Shown piece after piece: positions 1-8,532 of a stretch of DNA of 64,000 nt; the first letter of the stretch is position 1, and the number at the start of each line of letters is the position of its first letter. The stretch comes from Alphaproteobacteria bacterium (GTDB lineage Bacteria > Pseudomonadota > Alphaproteobacteria > Rs-D84). The notes beneath the pieces are model-generated. The model did no database searches. It was given only the letters and a program-made list of their open reading frames with translations, and was not told where the DNA came from. The translations under genes were made by a program, and so were the position numbers. The stretch covers positions 1 to 64,000 of the forward strand of contig JAFXPG010000004.1 of assembly GCA_017528045.1 (NCBI GenBank), written 5' to 3'.

Positions 1-40
1 AATAAATAAAAAATAAAAAAGAAAGAATTCCAAAAAAATA

Positions 41-60
41 TCCCCCGAAAAATCGGGGGA
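41..60 (-). terminator. Rho-independent terminator of the TbpB-like lipoprotein gene
   Basis: Perfect 8-bp GC-rich inverted repeat (tcccccga / tcggggga) with a 4-base loop. On the minus strand it is followed by a T-rich run. It lies 20 bases past the stop codon of the lipoprotein gene. Confidence 0.88.
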
Positions 61-80
61 TTAAATATAAATAATAAATT

Positions 81-2087
81 TTAATTTTGTTCCTTTTTAC
101 CACCAAATGATGCCCAAACACTAAGGTCATCAAAATCAATACCAACAACACCTGTTGCTTCTGTTGCATTGTCATTATCACCAAAATATTGTGCATCAAA
201 GTATTTATCATTATCTTGTGCTTGCGTCATCATTTCCGATGTAACACGGAATTCTTGTGGGATTTTTTCATTAACAGCTTCGTTGTCATAAGCAACCGTT
301 ATTGAACCAGGCACAAAGTTATCTGGCTCAGATTTTTCAGCTGTTATATCATACCATTTATGTCCATCAGGTCCTTTTGAAAAGTCCATTTTTAAAGTTT
401 CTGTTCCATCATGCAATGTTAATTTTGCAGAATCAGTTTTTGCCAACATTCCTGTATCAGCAACTCCTTCACCGTTGTCTTTTGTAATAGCTGCTACCGC
501 TTTACCGTTAAACACCATATCTGTATCTGGCATATCTACTTTTCTTGTAAAATATCCACCAGCATACACATCATATCCGTTTTCATGAATTTCTTTATTT
601 TCATTTTTAAACACAAAAGTTTTTTCTAAATATCCAAAATCAGAATATTTTAAACCAACTGAATTACCAATTGATTCTACCTTTGTTTCTGCTTTATCAA
701 CAGTTATTTTTTTAAATTCTAAATCATTACTAATTTTATTTATAATTTCACCTTCCTGTCCTTCAGTAATTAACTTACTGATAATTTCTTGTTTTAATGT
801 ATCTATATTAAAATCATCGTTTGAAGCAAAGAAAGCATATCTCTCTAAGATTTCAAAAGTGTCTGGCATACTATGCAAATCTTTAATAAATTCTTCAGTA
901 TTAGTTTTATACAGATATTTTTTATTTTGCAACGCAAAAGTTTTTTCACCTGTACGTTTTAAAGTCATTTCTGTTGGTTCATCAAAATCTTCTGTTATAG
1001 AAACAATATTTCCATCTTCCATATTAAATTTTATAAGATAATCACCAGAAGATGTGAACAGAATATCAGATAAATCTTCCTTATATTTAAAAATATAAAA
1101 ATCATAGTTTTCATCTTCTGTTATTGGGAAAAATTTATCCAGCAAAGAATACAAATTATATCCTTTAAATTTATCAATAGCACTTTGTAAATCTTCACCA
1201 TTTTTTGAAACAGTGTCAAAATCATCAAAATCCACCAAAAGGAAAGCTTGCCTTAATTCATCTGCACTTGGATTGTCATTTTCATCATTATATATTTTCC
1301 ATGCAGATTCAAATGCTTTCAAAGCATCAACGTTTTCACCAAGACGTTCTGCAACATAAGAATTTATTTTTGCTGTATTATCCACACTTGCATCTAAAGA
1401 TGTTAAAGAAGAAATATCCAAAACAGGTATATTATGATTATTTTCATTACCATTATTTTCATTTACTGTATTTGATGTAATTACAGATATTTCTTGGACT
1501 ATTTCTTCTGAAACATTTTGTTTCAATTCTTCATTTTCACTGCATTCTTGTTTTATTGTTACTTGTACATTCAAAATAACATTCACAGAAATAACAATAT
1601 CATCTTTTTGGTTTAAATCTACAAAAGGAATATCTTCTTGAACAATATCATCATATTTAGTATTTGATGACAAACTGTAAGCAATCTTTATATCTTTCAC
1701 AGTCACAGATGTATCAGAACCTTCTTTAACACTTAAAACTTTTTTCAAAATATTAAAATATTCAATAGCCTGTTCATATCTTGCGTTTATTTCCGCTAAA
1801 GTCAAAAGTCCTATTTTATTAGTAGTTGCTGAACGAGATATATTTGCAGTATTTCCATGTAATTCACCATTTTCTAATATCGAACCAAGATTATTTTCAA
1901 CATATTCTATAGTTTTTAATTTTTTTTGTAATTCTAAGGACTGGGCACTTCTATCTTTATTTATCATATCTTGTGTAATAACAGTATCATTTGTCCATGT
2001 TAAATTTGTATTTTTACCACTTCCACCAGAACCACCGCCACATGCAGCTAAAGCTAATACAGATGTTAAAACAGCAAATTTTTTCAT
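81..2087 (-). CDS. TbpB-like surface lipoprotein (probable Slam substrate)
   Basis: A 668-residue lipoprotein. The N-terminus is a type II signal peptide with lipobox LAAC (Cys16) followed by a Gly/Ser-rich linker typical of exported lipoproteins. The middle is acidic and Asn/Glu-rich with no domain I recognise. The last ~150 residues resemble the C-terminal eight-stranded barrel of transferrin-binding-protein-B-like lipoproteins: segments such as YAGGYFTRK, FNGKAVAAITKD and the closing VGIDFDDLSVWASFGGKK match that family's pattern. Such proteins reach the cell surface through Slam, and a Slam-like gene lies at 50725-52113, so this may be its cargo (inference). Known family members bind host iron or haem proteins, but nothing here fixes the ligand. 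The start is supported by AAAAGGAT upstream. The gene has its own terminator and a structured leader (2088-2216) that suggests regulated expression. Confidence 0.72.
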   Translation of the reverse strand: MKKFAVLTSVLALAACGGGSGGSGKNTNLTWTNDTVITQDMINKDRSAQSLELQKKLKTIEYVENNLGSILENGELHGNTANISRSATTNKIGLLTLAEINARYEQAIEYFNILKKVLSVKEGSDTSVTVKDIKIAYSLSSNTKYDDIVQEDIPFVDLNQKDDIVISVNVILNVQVTIKQECSENEELKQNVSEEIVQEISVITSNTVNENNGNENNHNIPVLDISSLTSLDASVDNTAKINSYVAERLGENVDALKAFESAWKIYNDENDNPSADELRQAFLLVDFDDFDTVSKNGEDLQSAIDKFKGYNLYSLLDKFFPITEDENYDFYIFKYKEDLSDILFTSSGDYLIKFNMEDGNIVSITEDFDEPTEMTLKRTGEKTFALQNKKYLYKTNTEEFIKDLHSMPDTFEILERYAFFASNDDFNIDTLKQEIISKLITEGQEGEIINKISNDLEFKKITVDKAETKVESIGNSVGLKYSDFGYLEKTFVFKNENKEIHENGYDVYAGGYFTRKVDMPDTDMVFNGKAVAAITKDNGEGVADTGMLAKTDSAKLTLHDGTETLKMDFSKGPDGHKWYDITAEKSEPDNFVPGSITVAYDNEAVNEKIPQEFRVTSEMMTQAQDNDKYFDAQYFGDNDNATEATGVVGIDFDDLSVWASFGGKKEQN

Positions 2088-2120
2088 AGAATATCCTTTT
2101 GTAAGAAATAAAGATATTCT
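2088..2120 (-). promoter_or_regulatory. Hairpin overlapping the ribosome-binding site of the TbpB-like gene
   Basis: Perfect 8-bp arms (agaatatc / gatattct) with a 17-base loop. On the minus-strand mRNA the 3' arm abuts the ATG at 2087 and takes in the GGAT of the Shine-Dalgarno sequence. Folding would therefore hide the start site. Function is inferred from position. Confidence 0.45.
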
Positions 2121-2124
2121 TATT

Positions 2125-2154
2125 CTAAATTAAACCACCCTTTGATTCAAGCAT
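2125..2154 (-). CDS. Possible 9-codon leader peptide (MLESKGGLI)
   Basis: A tiny reading frame with an AGGA Shine-Dalgarno 5 bases before its ATG. It lies in the leader of the TbpB-like gene. Its codons coincide with the downstream arm of the 17-bp inverted repeat at 2132-2216, so ribosomes reading it would open that stem. It could equally be chance, given its size. Confidence 0.3.
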   Translation of the reverse strand: MLESKGGLI

Positions 2155-2216
2155 TTTATTCCTAATAATAAATCTTGTTTTGTTGTTTTTAACAAATGAG
2201 AATCAAAGGGTGATTT
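2132..2216. repeat. 17-bp inverted repeat with 51-base loop
   Basis: Arms 2132-2148 and 2200-2216 match at 16 of 17 positions. No T-run follows the stem on the minus strand, so it is not a standard terminator for the kinase gene ending at 2236. The loop carries the Shine-Dalgarno and ATG of the small leader frame. A smaller nested hairpin (tttgtt / aacaaa) is also visible in the loop. Confidence 0.6.
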
Positions 2217-2235
2217 AAATTTTATGGATTATAAT

Positions 2236-2709
2236 CTATAAAGATTTATGAAATACAAATGGAAAATTATCTTTATCAGACCAAGGTTCATATTGTGTTA
2301 ATAAAACATTAAAAATATTTTTATCAATAAACAAAGCATTTGGATCTGTTTTTGTTCGATTTAATACACGTTTTTTTGCTGTATTTAAATCACATTCTAC
2401 AACATGAAAAATAACATCATCAGTTAATTTTTTTGCCCAGTTATAATATTCATATCTTGTTGCATGATCCCAAAAACCATAATCTAGAATAACATCTTGA
2501 TTATTACATATACATTTAGATGCTTCTTGCTTTATATAATTATCCACTATTTTATACTTTGTTTTAAAATCGTCCGGGTTATTACCATAACGTTCAACCA
2601 TTAATTCATCATGTGTAAAACATTTACCATTTAAATCTTTTGCTAATTGTTTTGCAATTGTTGTTTTTCCAAAACCAATAAAACCAACCATTAAATGAAT
2701 TGCAGCCAT
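2236..2709 (-). CDS. P-loop AAA-type kinase (AAA_33/zeta-toxin-like fold)
   Basis: A 157-residue soluble protein with a Walker A loop at residues 9-17 (GFIGFGKTT), followed by the helix and short-chain layout of small P-loop kinases. DYGFWD around residue 80 and HVVECDL around residue 105 fit the usual second strand/Walker-B-like and base-binding regions, and KKRVLNR supplies the lid arginines. These kinases phosphorylate small molecules or nucleic-acid ends, or act as toxins; the substrate cannot be read from sequence. The gene starts 20 bases after the 3' end of tRNA-Pro(GGG), so it is probably read through from the Nudix/tRNA transcript. It carries no antitoxin partner, which argues against a toxin role. 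Confidence 0.7.
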   Translation of the reverse strand: MAAIHLMVGFIGFGKTTIAKQLAKDLNGKCFTHDELMVERYGNNPDDFKTKYKIVDNYIKQEASKCICNNQDVILDYGFWDHATRYEYYNWAKKLTDDVIFHVVECDLNTAKKRVLNRTKTDPNALFIDKNIFNVLLTQYEPWSDKDNFPFVFHKSL

Positions 2710-2728
2710 ATTTTAAACCTATTTATTT

Positions 2729-2805
2729 TGGTCGGAGTGGCGGGATTCGAACCCGCGACCTTTTGCCCCCCAGACAAACACGCTACCAGACTGCGCTACA
2801 CCCCG
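2729..2805 (-). tRNA. tRNA-Pro (anticodon GGG)
   Basis: 77 bases including an encoded CCA. The acceptor arm starts CGGGGTG, D arm TAGCGCAG, anticodon stem TTTGT/GCAAA with loop CTGGGGG, and T arm with GGTTCGAATCC. The anticodon GGG reads the C-ending proline codon. The 5' ten bases double as the last codons and stop of the Nudix gene. Confidence 0.96.
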
Positions 2806-3206
2806 AATACTTTTTTCTTTAATAAATTTTGCACAGGCAAAAATAAATTATTTGGTAAATTATTAATATCAAACCATTGCCATTTTTCACATTTATTTTT
2901 TTCTAATACAACCGGTTCCTGTTTTACGTTATCTACACGATAATGTTGTGTTATATAATGACTATCTGGGAAAAAATCATCTGTTGTTCCAATATATGCT
3001 AACATTTTTTTGTTTAATAAAATCCCTGTTTCTTCCTTAGTTTCACGAATTGCAGTATCTATTGGCGTTTCGTTTATTTCAGGTTTTCCACCCGGGGGTG
3101 CCCATGTTCCATTACCATGCTTTGATAAACGTAATCCCAACAACAATTGACCAGATGGATTAAACATCCATACACCAATACCTTTTTTTATATCATTATT
3201 GATCAT
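2796..3206 (-). CDS. Nudix hydrolase (nucleotide-triphosphate type)
   Basis: 136 residues. The complete Nudix box is present: Gly40, Glu46, Arg54-Glu55, Glu58-Glu59 and Gly61. The preceding GVWMFNPSG...LLLGLRLS...GTWAPPGG is the layout of MutT/NUDT15-like enzymes that clean damaged or non-canonical nucleoside triphosphates, so house-cleaning of the nucleotide pool is the likely role (family inference; substrate unknown). The gene sits between two tRNA-Pro genes. Its final codons and TAG stop lie inside the 5' end of tRNA-Pro(GGG), so intact mRNA and mature tRNA cannot come from the same transcript. Start is the ATG at 3206, with AGAAAC rather than a strong Shine-Dalgarno upstream. Confidence 0.88.
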   Translation of the reverse strand: MINNDIKKGIGVWMFNPSGQLLLGLRLSKHGNGTWAPPGGKPEINETPIDTAIRETKEETGILLNKKMLAYIGTTDDFFPDSHYITQHYRVDNVKQEPVVLEKNKCEKWQWFDINNLPNNLFLPVQNLLKKKVFGV

Positions 3207-3229
3207 AATGTTTCTCTATATTTATTTTA

Positions 3230-3306
3230 TGGTCGGGGCAACAAGACTTGAACTTGCGACCTCCACGTCCCGAACGTGGCGCTCTACCAGACTGAGCTAT
3301 GCCCCG
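3230..3306 (-). tRNA. tRNA-Pro (anticodon CGG)
   Basis: 77 bases with encoded CCA. Acceptor CGGGGCA, D arm TAGCTCAG, anticodon stem CCACG/CGTGG with loop TTCGGGA, T loop TTCAAGT. The anticodon CGG reads CCG. It precedes the Nudix gene and the tRNA-Pro(GGG) on the same strand. Confidence 0.96.
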
Positions 3307-3312
3307 AAAACT

Positions 3313-3951
3313 TTAAACACGTTGTTTTTGATATGCTTTATCAACATTATCAAATATTTTTTGCGCTGTATTATTTAATGCAGAAAAAGTTCTTGTTCCC
3401 GCATCACCCACAAAAAACCACTGTTGACCATTTGCAGTATCATACATAACCAATTTATTTTTTTCATTTGCTAAAATTGGGTTTGGTTTTTTCTTTGTTG
3501 CATTAAATAAATAATACGTACGATTTATAACATTTATCGGACATTTATTTTCTATTAAATATTTAAGTAAAAACACAACCGCTTCTTGTTCCCCAAAATG
3601 TTTTTTCTGTTCAAAGAAATTTATGGCATCTGATATATTAACATTTTTTTGTGGTTTAACATTATTCTGTAAATCGTAAAAATATCCACCCAATGCCACA
3701 CATAAATCTTTATAAAAATCTGGGTGAATATTTACCGCAGATATATCTGGGATATTTGACACTTCTAAAAAACTTTCCGTATTTGCTTTTTTATCAAAAT
3801 CTGTATATTCAGATAATACAGCCACAGGGACTTTATCATGCGTATAAAAATACAAACTGTTATAACAAACAGAAGATAAAAAATATTTATCTTTAAACAT
3901 TTGTTTAATTGCGCTTCTGACTTCTTGTACAGATAAACCAAAATTTTTAGA
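3313..3951 (-). CDS. Conserved-looking hypothetical protein
   Basis: 212 residues from the ATG at 3951. I do not recognise a family. There is no signal peptide or membrane segment, so it is probably cytoplasmic. The N-terminal 25 residues (SVQEVRSAIKQMF) form a likely amphipathic helix, the middle is mixed alpha/beta, and the C-terminal 30 residues are again helical. Upstream in-frame GTG (3963) and ATG (3960) exist, but AAAAAAGGTG sits too close to them and at the right distance for 3951, so I chose that. It lies 6 bases upstream of tRNA-Pro(CGG) and 29 bases after fabF on the same strand, so it may be co-transcribed with fabF. Confidence 0.6.
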   Translation of the reverse strand, partial: SKNFGLSVQEVRSAIKQMFKDKYFLSSVCYNSLYFYTHDKVPVAVLSEYTDFDKKANTESFLEVSNIPDISAVNIHPDFYKDLCVALGGYFYDLQNNVKPQKNVNISDAINFFEQKKHFGEQEAVVFLLKYLIENKCPINVINRTYYLFNATKKKPNPILANEKNKLVMYDTANGQQWFFVGDAGTRTFSALNNTAQKIFDNVDKAYQKQRV

Positions 3952-3980
3952 CATAGCCATCACCTTTTTTAAGAAACATA

Positions 3981-5231
3981 TTATTTAACACGTTTCAAAA
4001 TTAAACTGGCGTTTGTCCCTCCAAAACCAAACGAATTACTTAAAACAGCATTTACATCACGTTTCTGTGCTTTATTTGGTACTAAATTAAAATCACCGAC
4101 TTCATCTATTGGATTATCCAAATTCATTGTTGGTGGTACAATATTATCACGAATCGATAAAGCACTAAATATCGCTTCTATTGCACCTGCAGCACCTAAC
4201 AAATGTCCTGTGACAGATTTTGTAGATGACATACAAGTATTACCATTTCCAAACAATTCTTTTACCGCTATCAATTCTCCAACATCACCCAAACCAGTAG
4301 ATGTACCATGTGCGTTAATATAATCTATTTCTTCTGGTTTAAGACCAGATTTTTCCAAAGCTATCAACATTGCACGTTTTCCACCTTCGCCATTTGGTGC
4401 TGGTGCAGTAATATGATGAGCATCCGCACTCATTCCAAAACCCGCAACTTCTGCATAAATTTTTGCACCACGTTTTATTGCATGTTCATATTCTTCTAAT
4501 ACCAAAATACCTGCGCCTTCCGCGATAACAAAACCATCTCTGTCTTTATCCCACGGACGAGAAGCATGTTCAGGATCATCATTTCTTGTACTTAAAGCAC
4601 GCATAGCAGAAAAGCCTGCAATTCCTAAACGACACACAGCAGATTCTGAACCACCACAAATCATAATATCTGCATCACCATGTGCAATAATTTCAGCACC
4701 TTCACCGATAGAATGTGCGCCAGTTGCACAAGCAGTTGACATAGCAATATTAGGTCCACCGAAACCATATTTTATAGAAATATATCCAGCAGGCATATTA
4801 ATAATTGATTTTGGCACAAAAAATGGACTTACATATTTTGCACCATTTTCAATAATATCTGCATCTGTTGTAGATATAGTAGATAAATCACCAACACCAC
4901 TGCCAACAGAAACACCTATTCTGTTTTTATCACCTGTGTAATTTTCTAATTTTGCATCTTTGATTGCCTCATCAGCCGCAACCATAGCATACATTATTGT
5001 TTTTTCCATTTTACGTTGTTCACGTGGTTCTATCACAGAATCAGGATTGTATTCACCAGGGTTTGTACCACATATTGGAAATCCAGCAATTTTTGAAGGT
5101 GTATCAGATACATCAAAATCAGTTACTTGGCGAATACCACTTTTGCCATCCACAATGTTTTTCCAAGCATAATCTATTCCTGTTCCTGTTGGACAAACTA
5201 TACCCATACCTGTGATAACAACTTTTTTCAT
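3981..5231 (-). CDS. fabF: 3-oxoacyl-[acyl-carrier-protein] synthase II
   Basis: 416 residues. This condensing enzyme elongates fatty acids by joining malonyl-ACP to acyl-ACP. The thiolase-fold catalytic triad is visible: Cys168 (STACATGAH), His308 (NAHGTSTGLGD) and His343 (VTGHLLGAAG), with Lys338. Longer readings of the frame add 14 N-terminal residues that do not fit the family. AAAAGGA before the ATG at 5231 and the classic MKKVVITGMG start support the chosen position. The carrier protein gene acpP is immediately upstream, but a terminator lies between and fabF has its own promoter-like element. Confidence 0.97.
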   Translation of the reverse strand: MKKVVITGMGIVCPTGTGIDYAWKNIVDGKSGIRQVTDFDVSDTPSKIAGFPICGTNPGEYNPDSVIEPREQRKMEKTIMYAMVAADEAIKDAKLENYTGDKNRIGVSVGSGVGDLSTISTTDADIIENGAKYVSPFFVPKSIINMPAGYISIKYGFGGPNIAMSTACATGAHSIGEGAEIIAHGDADIMICGGSESAVCRLGIAGFSAMRALSTRNDDPEHASRPWDKDRDGFVIAEGAGILVLEEYEHAIKRGAKIYAEVAGFGMSADAHHITAPAPNGEGGKRAMLIALEKSGLKPEEIDYINAHGTSTGLGDVGELIAVKELFGNGNTCMSSTKSVTGHLLGAAGAIEAIFSALSIRDNIVPPTMNLDNPIDEVGDFNLVPNKAQKRDVNAVLSNSFGFGGTNASLILKRVK

Positions 5232-5261
5232 AAACAATCCTTTTAATAAATTAACGCAGAA

Positions 5262-5290
5262 AGCATACAACAAAATATTTAATAAATCAA
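5262..5290 (-). promoter_or_regulatory. Sigma-70-type promoter for fabF
   Basis: TTGATT, 17-base spacer, TATGCT on the minus strand, between the acpP terminator and fabF. Confidence 0.55.
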
Positions 5291-5302
5291 TTAATATAAA
5301 AA

Positions 5303-5326
5303 AATACCACCATCAAAGGTGGTATT
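5303..5326 (-). terminator. Rho-independent terminator of acpP
   Basis: 9-bp stem (aataccacc / ggtggtatt), 6-base loop, followed on the minus strand by TTTTTATATT. Confidence 0.8.
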
Positions 5327-5346
5327 AAATAAATAATAAAAATCAA

Positions 5347-5586
5347 TTATTTTGCATGATCTTTAATATATTTGATAGCATCGCCAACTGTTACCAATTG
5401 TGTTGCAGCTTCATCAGGAATAGAAATTTTGAATTCTTTTTCAACTGCCATAACAAATTCAACGATGTCCAAAGAATCTGCACCTAAATCATTTACAAAA
5501 GAAGCAGTATCTACGACTTTATTTATATCTACACCTAATTTGTCACTTACAATTTCTTTTACTTTCTTTTCAATATCAATTGTCAT
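5347..5586 (-). CDS. acpP: Acyl carrier protein
   Basis: 79 residues, acidic, with the DSL motif whose Ser38 receives the 4'-phosphopantetheine arm ([10 protein letters not shown]). It carries acyl intermediates for FabF and the phospholipid acyltransferases encoded elsewhere in the window. The four-helix layout and length match the family exactly. It is a single-gene unit with a strong promoter (5648-5676) and its own terminator, consistent with the high expression known for ACP. The Shine-Dalgarno AAAGGAT precedes the ATG. Confidence 0.98.
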   Translation of the reverse strand: MTIDIEKKVKEIVSDKLGVDINKVVDTASFVNDLGADSLDIVEFVMAVEKEFKISIPDEAATQLVTVGDAIKYIKDHAK

Positions 5587-5647
5587 TTTTTATCCTTTGT
5601 TTAGGTTAATAAGCGAGGCCTGTTTTTACTAAAGCGCCGTTTCTTAA

Positions 5648-5676
5648 AAAATATCATTTTATATAACTTGTGTCAA
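5648..5676 (-). promoter_or_regulatory. Sigma-70-type promoter for acpP
   Basis: Perfect TTGACA -35, 17-base spacer, TATTTT -10 on the minus strand. This places the start of transcription roughly 55 bases before acpP. Confidence 0.75.
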
Positions 5677-5725
5677 GGAATTATAACAAACTATAACAAA
5701 GTGTTGACTTTTATATCAAAAAGTA

Positions 5726-6724
5726 TTATGCGAACAAATCTTCTAATAAATCATTCATATTCTCGCGTAATATGTATTTATCTGAATTCCAAATTAACGA
5801 ATGCATCATGAATTTATGCACATCATCCATTGTCAAATTTGGCATATTCGCATTTGTAACAATCTTATGCCATGCAAATCTTGGATCTGTTAAATGGAAT
5901 TTTCCACGCCCCATAAAAACCCATTCTCCATTTTGTGGTAAATCTTGCAATAATAATATTGCCCTGTTTGACAATGGCATATCTTTCCATAAATCATGAT
6001 TAAAATCTAAATCTTCCCATCGCATTTTAAATACTTGTGTTTTTGTAGCAAACCCATAAATCAACATTAAAAACGCAGATTGTAAATTAAGATTTTTTTC
6101 TTTTTTAATTGCAGATACTAATTTTTGCAAACCATATTTATTTAATTTTCTTTCACGTTTTTTTACAATAATTCTTGGTATATTTTCCAAAGGATTATTT
6201 TTCACATACCCCATATCTACAGCATAATTAAATATACTTTGTAATAATTCTTGCATGCGCAAAGCCATTACACGCCCTTGAATACTATCTAAAACATCAG
6301 ATAAATTAGATTGTGTAATATCTTGGATATTTTTTTCTGATAATTCTTTAAAATGTAAATTTATAGAACGTTTTAATTTATTGAAAGAATCTTCACCACG
6401 ACGCACTTTATTTTCTAAATATAAATTAATAAAATCTTTAAAAGATATTTTTTTCCTTCTTACAGGAATTTTTCTGCATGCTTTATCTAAAACTTCTGTG
6501 ACTTTTTCACGTGCTTCTTCTATATCTATATCAGGATATTTTCCTATAATAATTCTTTTATCTTTGCCATTAACACGTTTACGAACAAAAAAACTTTTTA
6601 CACCACGTTGAGTAATATACATACGTAATCTTGGTTCTGATAAATCTTGAACAACATCAAAACCTTTTTCTGGTGCAGGTAAACTGTCTAAAATATAATT
6701 ATTAAAGAAAAATTGATGTGCCAT
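5726..6724 (-). CDS. Tyrosine-recombinase-like protein lacking catalytic residues
   Basis: 332 residues. Residues ~10-80 match the Arm-DNA-binding (DUF4102) domain of P4-type integrases (ITQRGVKSFFVRKRVNGKDKRIIIGKYPDI). Residues ~95-185 fit the SAM-like core-binding domain. The remainder follows the catalytic fold, but where the first catalytic arginine (GxRxxE before LRW) is expected it reads ATKTQVFKMRW. The HxLRR box is replaced by DDVHKFMMHS, and no nucleophilic tyrosine is placed near the end. It therefore probably binds DNA without cutting it. Its ATG overlaps the lepA stop (TAATG), so it is translated with lepA rather than standing as a mobile-element remnant with att sites. The intact 332-codon frame suggests it is kept by selection. 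Confidence 0.7.
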   Translation of the reverse strand: MAHQFFFNNYILDSLPAPEKGFDVVQDLSEPRLRMYITQRGVKSFFVRKRVNGKDKRIIIGKYPDIDIEEAREKVTEVLDKACRKIPVRRKKISFKDFINLYLENKVRRGEDSFNKLKRSINLHFKELSEKNIQDITQSNLSDVLDSIQGRVMALRMQELLQSIFNYAVDMGYVKNNPLENIPRIIVKKRERKLNKYGLQKLVSAIKKEKNLNLQSAFLMLIYGFATKTQVFKMRWEDLDFNHDLWKDMPLSNRAILLLQDLPQNGEWVFMGRGKFHLTDPRFAWHKIVTNANMPNLTMDDVHKFMMHSLIWNSDKYILRENMNDLLEDLFA

Positions 6725-8517
6725 TATTCACCTACCTTTAAAGCATTAATAAATGCACTTTGTGGAATTTCTACATTACCGAAAGTACGCAAACGTTTTT
6801 TTCCTTCTTTTTGCTTTTCCAACAATTTTCTTTTACGCGTAATATCACCACCATAACATTTAGCCGTAACATCCTTACGATATGCTGCGATTGTTTCACG
6901 TGCAATAATTTTTCCACCAATCGCAGCCTGCAATGGAATTTTAAATTGATGACGAGGTATTAAATCTTTTAATTTTTCTACAATTTGACGTCCACGTTTT
7001 TCTGCTGCACCACGATGACACAAAAAAGATAAAGGTTCCACATTTTCATCATTGACTAAGATGGAAACTTTTACTAAATCACTTACACGATAATCGTACA
7101 AAACATAATCAAAAGATGCATATCCAGAAGATAAAGATTTAACCCTATCATAAAAATCGAAAACAATCTCTGATAAAGGTAGTTGATAAACCAACACAGC
7201 ACGATTACCAACATAAGAAATATTTTCTTGGACACCACGACGTGATGCGCACAATTCCATAATCGCACCCAAATATTTATCAGGCATCATAATTGTTGCA
7301 CGAACCCAAGGTTCTTCTATTGATTCTATACGTGTAATATCCGGCATATCCGCAGGATTTTCCAAATCTATTGTTGAACCATCACGTAAATGAATTTTAT
7401 ATAACACACTTGGAACAGTATTTATTAATGACAAATTAAATTCGCGATTTAATCTTTCACTGATAATTTCCATATGTAATAGTCCCAAAAATCCACAGCG
7501 CAAACCAAAACCCAAAGCAGAAGATTTTTCTGTAGTAAAAACAAAAGATGCATCATTCAAAGCCAGTTTTTCAGCACCTTCACGTAAATCAGGATAATCA
7601 TTTGCTTCTACTGGAAAGAAAGAAGAAAATACAACAGGTACAGATGGTTTAAAACCTGGCAACATTTCAACAGTACTTTTTGCATCACAAATTGTATCTC
7701 CAACTTTACAATCATGAATTGTTTTCATACCTGTTATTATAAAACCTATTTCACCAGTAGATAAAGAATCTACATTTTCCATTTTAGGTGTAAAATATCC
7801 TATTTTTTCAATTACGTATTCTGCACCAGTTGCAATAAATTTTATTTTTTGACCGCGTTGCAATTTTCCATCAACAACACGAACCAATACAACAACGCCA
7901 AGATAAGAATCATACCATGAATCAACTAACAACGCACGTGTTGGTGCATTTTCATCACCATGTGGTGCTGGTAATTTATTTACTATTTCTTCTAATAATT
8001 CCGGAACACCAGCCCCTGTTTTTCCAGACACACATAAAGCATTACTGGCATCCATACCAATAACATCAGAAATTTGTTCACGTGTTGCAACAACATCACT
8101 GGATGGTAAATCTATCTTATTTAACACAGGCAACATTTCCAAATCATTATCTAAAGCTAGATATGCATTTGCCAAAGTTTGTGCTTGAACTCCTTGGGTG
8201 GCATCAACTAATACAATAGCACCTTCACAAGCAGCTAAACTGCGAGACACCTCATAAGAAAAATCAACATGCCCAGGTGTATCCATTAAATTTAATTGAT
8301 ATGTTTCACCATTTTTTGCTTTATAATTTAATCTTACTGTTTGTGCTTTGATTGTTATTCCACGTTCACGTTCTATATCCATAGAATCCAGAACTTGTGA
8401 TTTCATTTCACGAGATTCTAAACCACCCGTATATTCTATCAATCTGTCTGATAAAGTAGATTTACCATGATCTATATGTGCAACTATGGAAAAATTTCTT
8501 ATATGACTCTGTTTCAT
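6724..8517 (-). CDS. lepA: Elongation factor 4 (LepA), ribosome-associated GTPase
   Basis: 597 residues, normal length. Translational GTPase motifs are in order: G1 AHIDHGKST near the start, G2/switch [11 protein letters not shown]3 DTPGHVDF, G4 NKIDLP. The LepA-specific C-terminal domain ends [18 protein letters not shown]. LepA binds the ribosome and aids biogenesis or recovery from stalled translocation. It lies directly after rbfA (15-base gap), another ribosome-maturation factor, and overlaps the integrase-like gene by one base, making a three-gene unit. Confidence 0.98.
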   Translation of the reverse strand: MKQSHIRNFSIVAHIDHGKSTLSDRLIEYTGGLESREMKSQVLDSMDIERERGITIKAQTVRLNYKAKNGETYQLNLMDTPGHVDFSYEVSRSLAACEGAIVLVDATQGVQAQTLANAYLALDNDLEMLPVLNKIDLPSSDVVATREQISDVIGMDASNALCVSGKTGAGVPELLEEIVNKLPAPHGDENAPTRALLVDSWYDSYLGVVVLVRVVDGKLQRGQKIKFIATGAEYVIEKIGYFTPKMENVDSLSTGEIGFIITGMKTIHDCKVGDTICDAKSTVEMLPGFKPSVPVVFSSFFPVEANDYPDLREGAEKLALNDASFVFTTEKSSALGFGLRCGFLGLLHMEIISERLNREFNLSLINTVPSVLYKIHLRDGSTIDLENPADMPDITRIESIEEPWVRATIMMPDKYLGAIMELCASRRGVQENISYVGNRAVLVYQLPLSEIVFDFYDRVKSLSSGYASFDYVLYDYRVSDLVKVSILVNDENVEPLSFLCHRGAAEKRGRQIVEKLKDLIPRHQFKIPLQAAIGGKIIARETIAAYRKDVTAKCYGGDITRKRKLLEKQKEGKKRLRTFGNVEIPQSAFINALKVGE

Positions 8518-8532
8518 TTGTATTTCTTTATT

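Noticed and set aside
2236..2709. Zeta-type toxin
   Set aside because: No antitoxin neighbour and the gene follows a tRNA in a housekeeping context; a general small-molecule kinase is safer.
2695..2943. Plus-strand reading frame containing VAGFEPATFCPP
   Set aside because: It is the antisense reading of tRNA-Pro and the Nudix gene, a well-known false protein made by tRNA sequence.
5703..5731. TTGACT-N17-TATGCG promoter-like sequence on the plus strand
   Set aside because: No plus-strand gene follows, and AT-rich DNA yields such matches by chance.
5726..6724. Active prophage or genomic island
   Set aside because: Catalytic residues are missing and there are no phage genes, direct repeats or tRNA att site around it.
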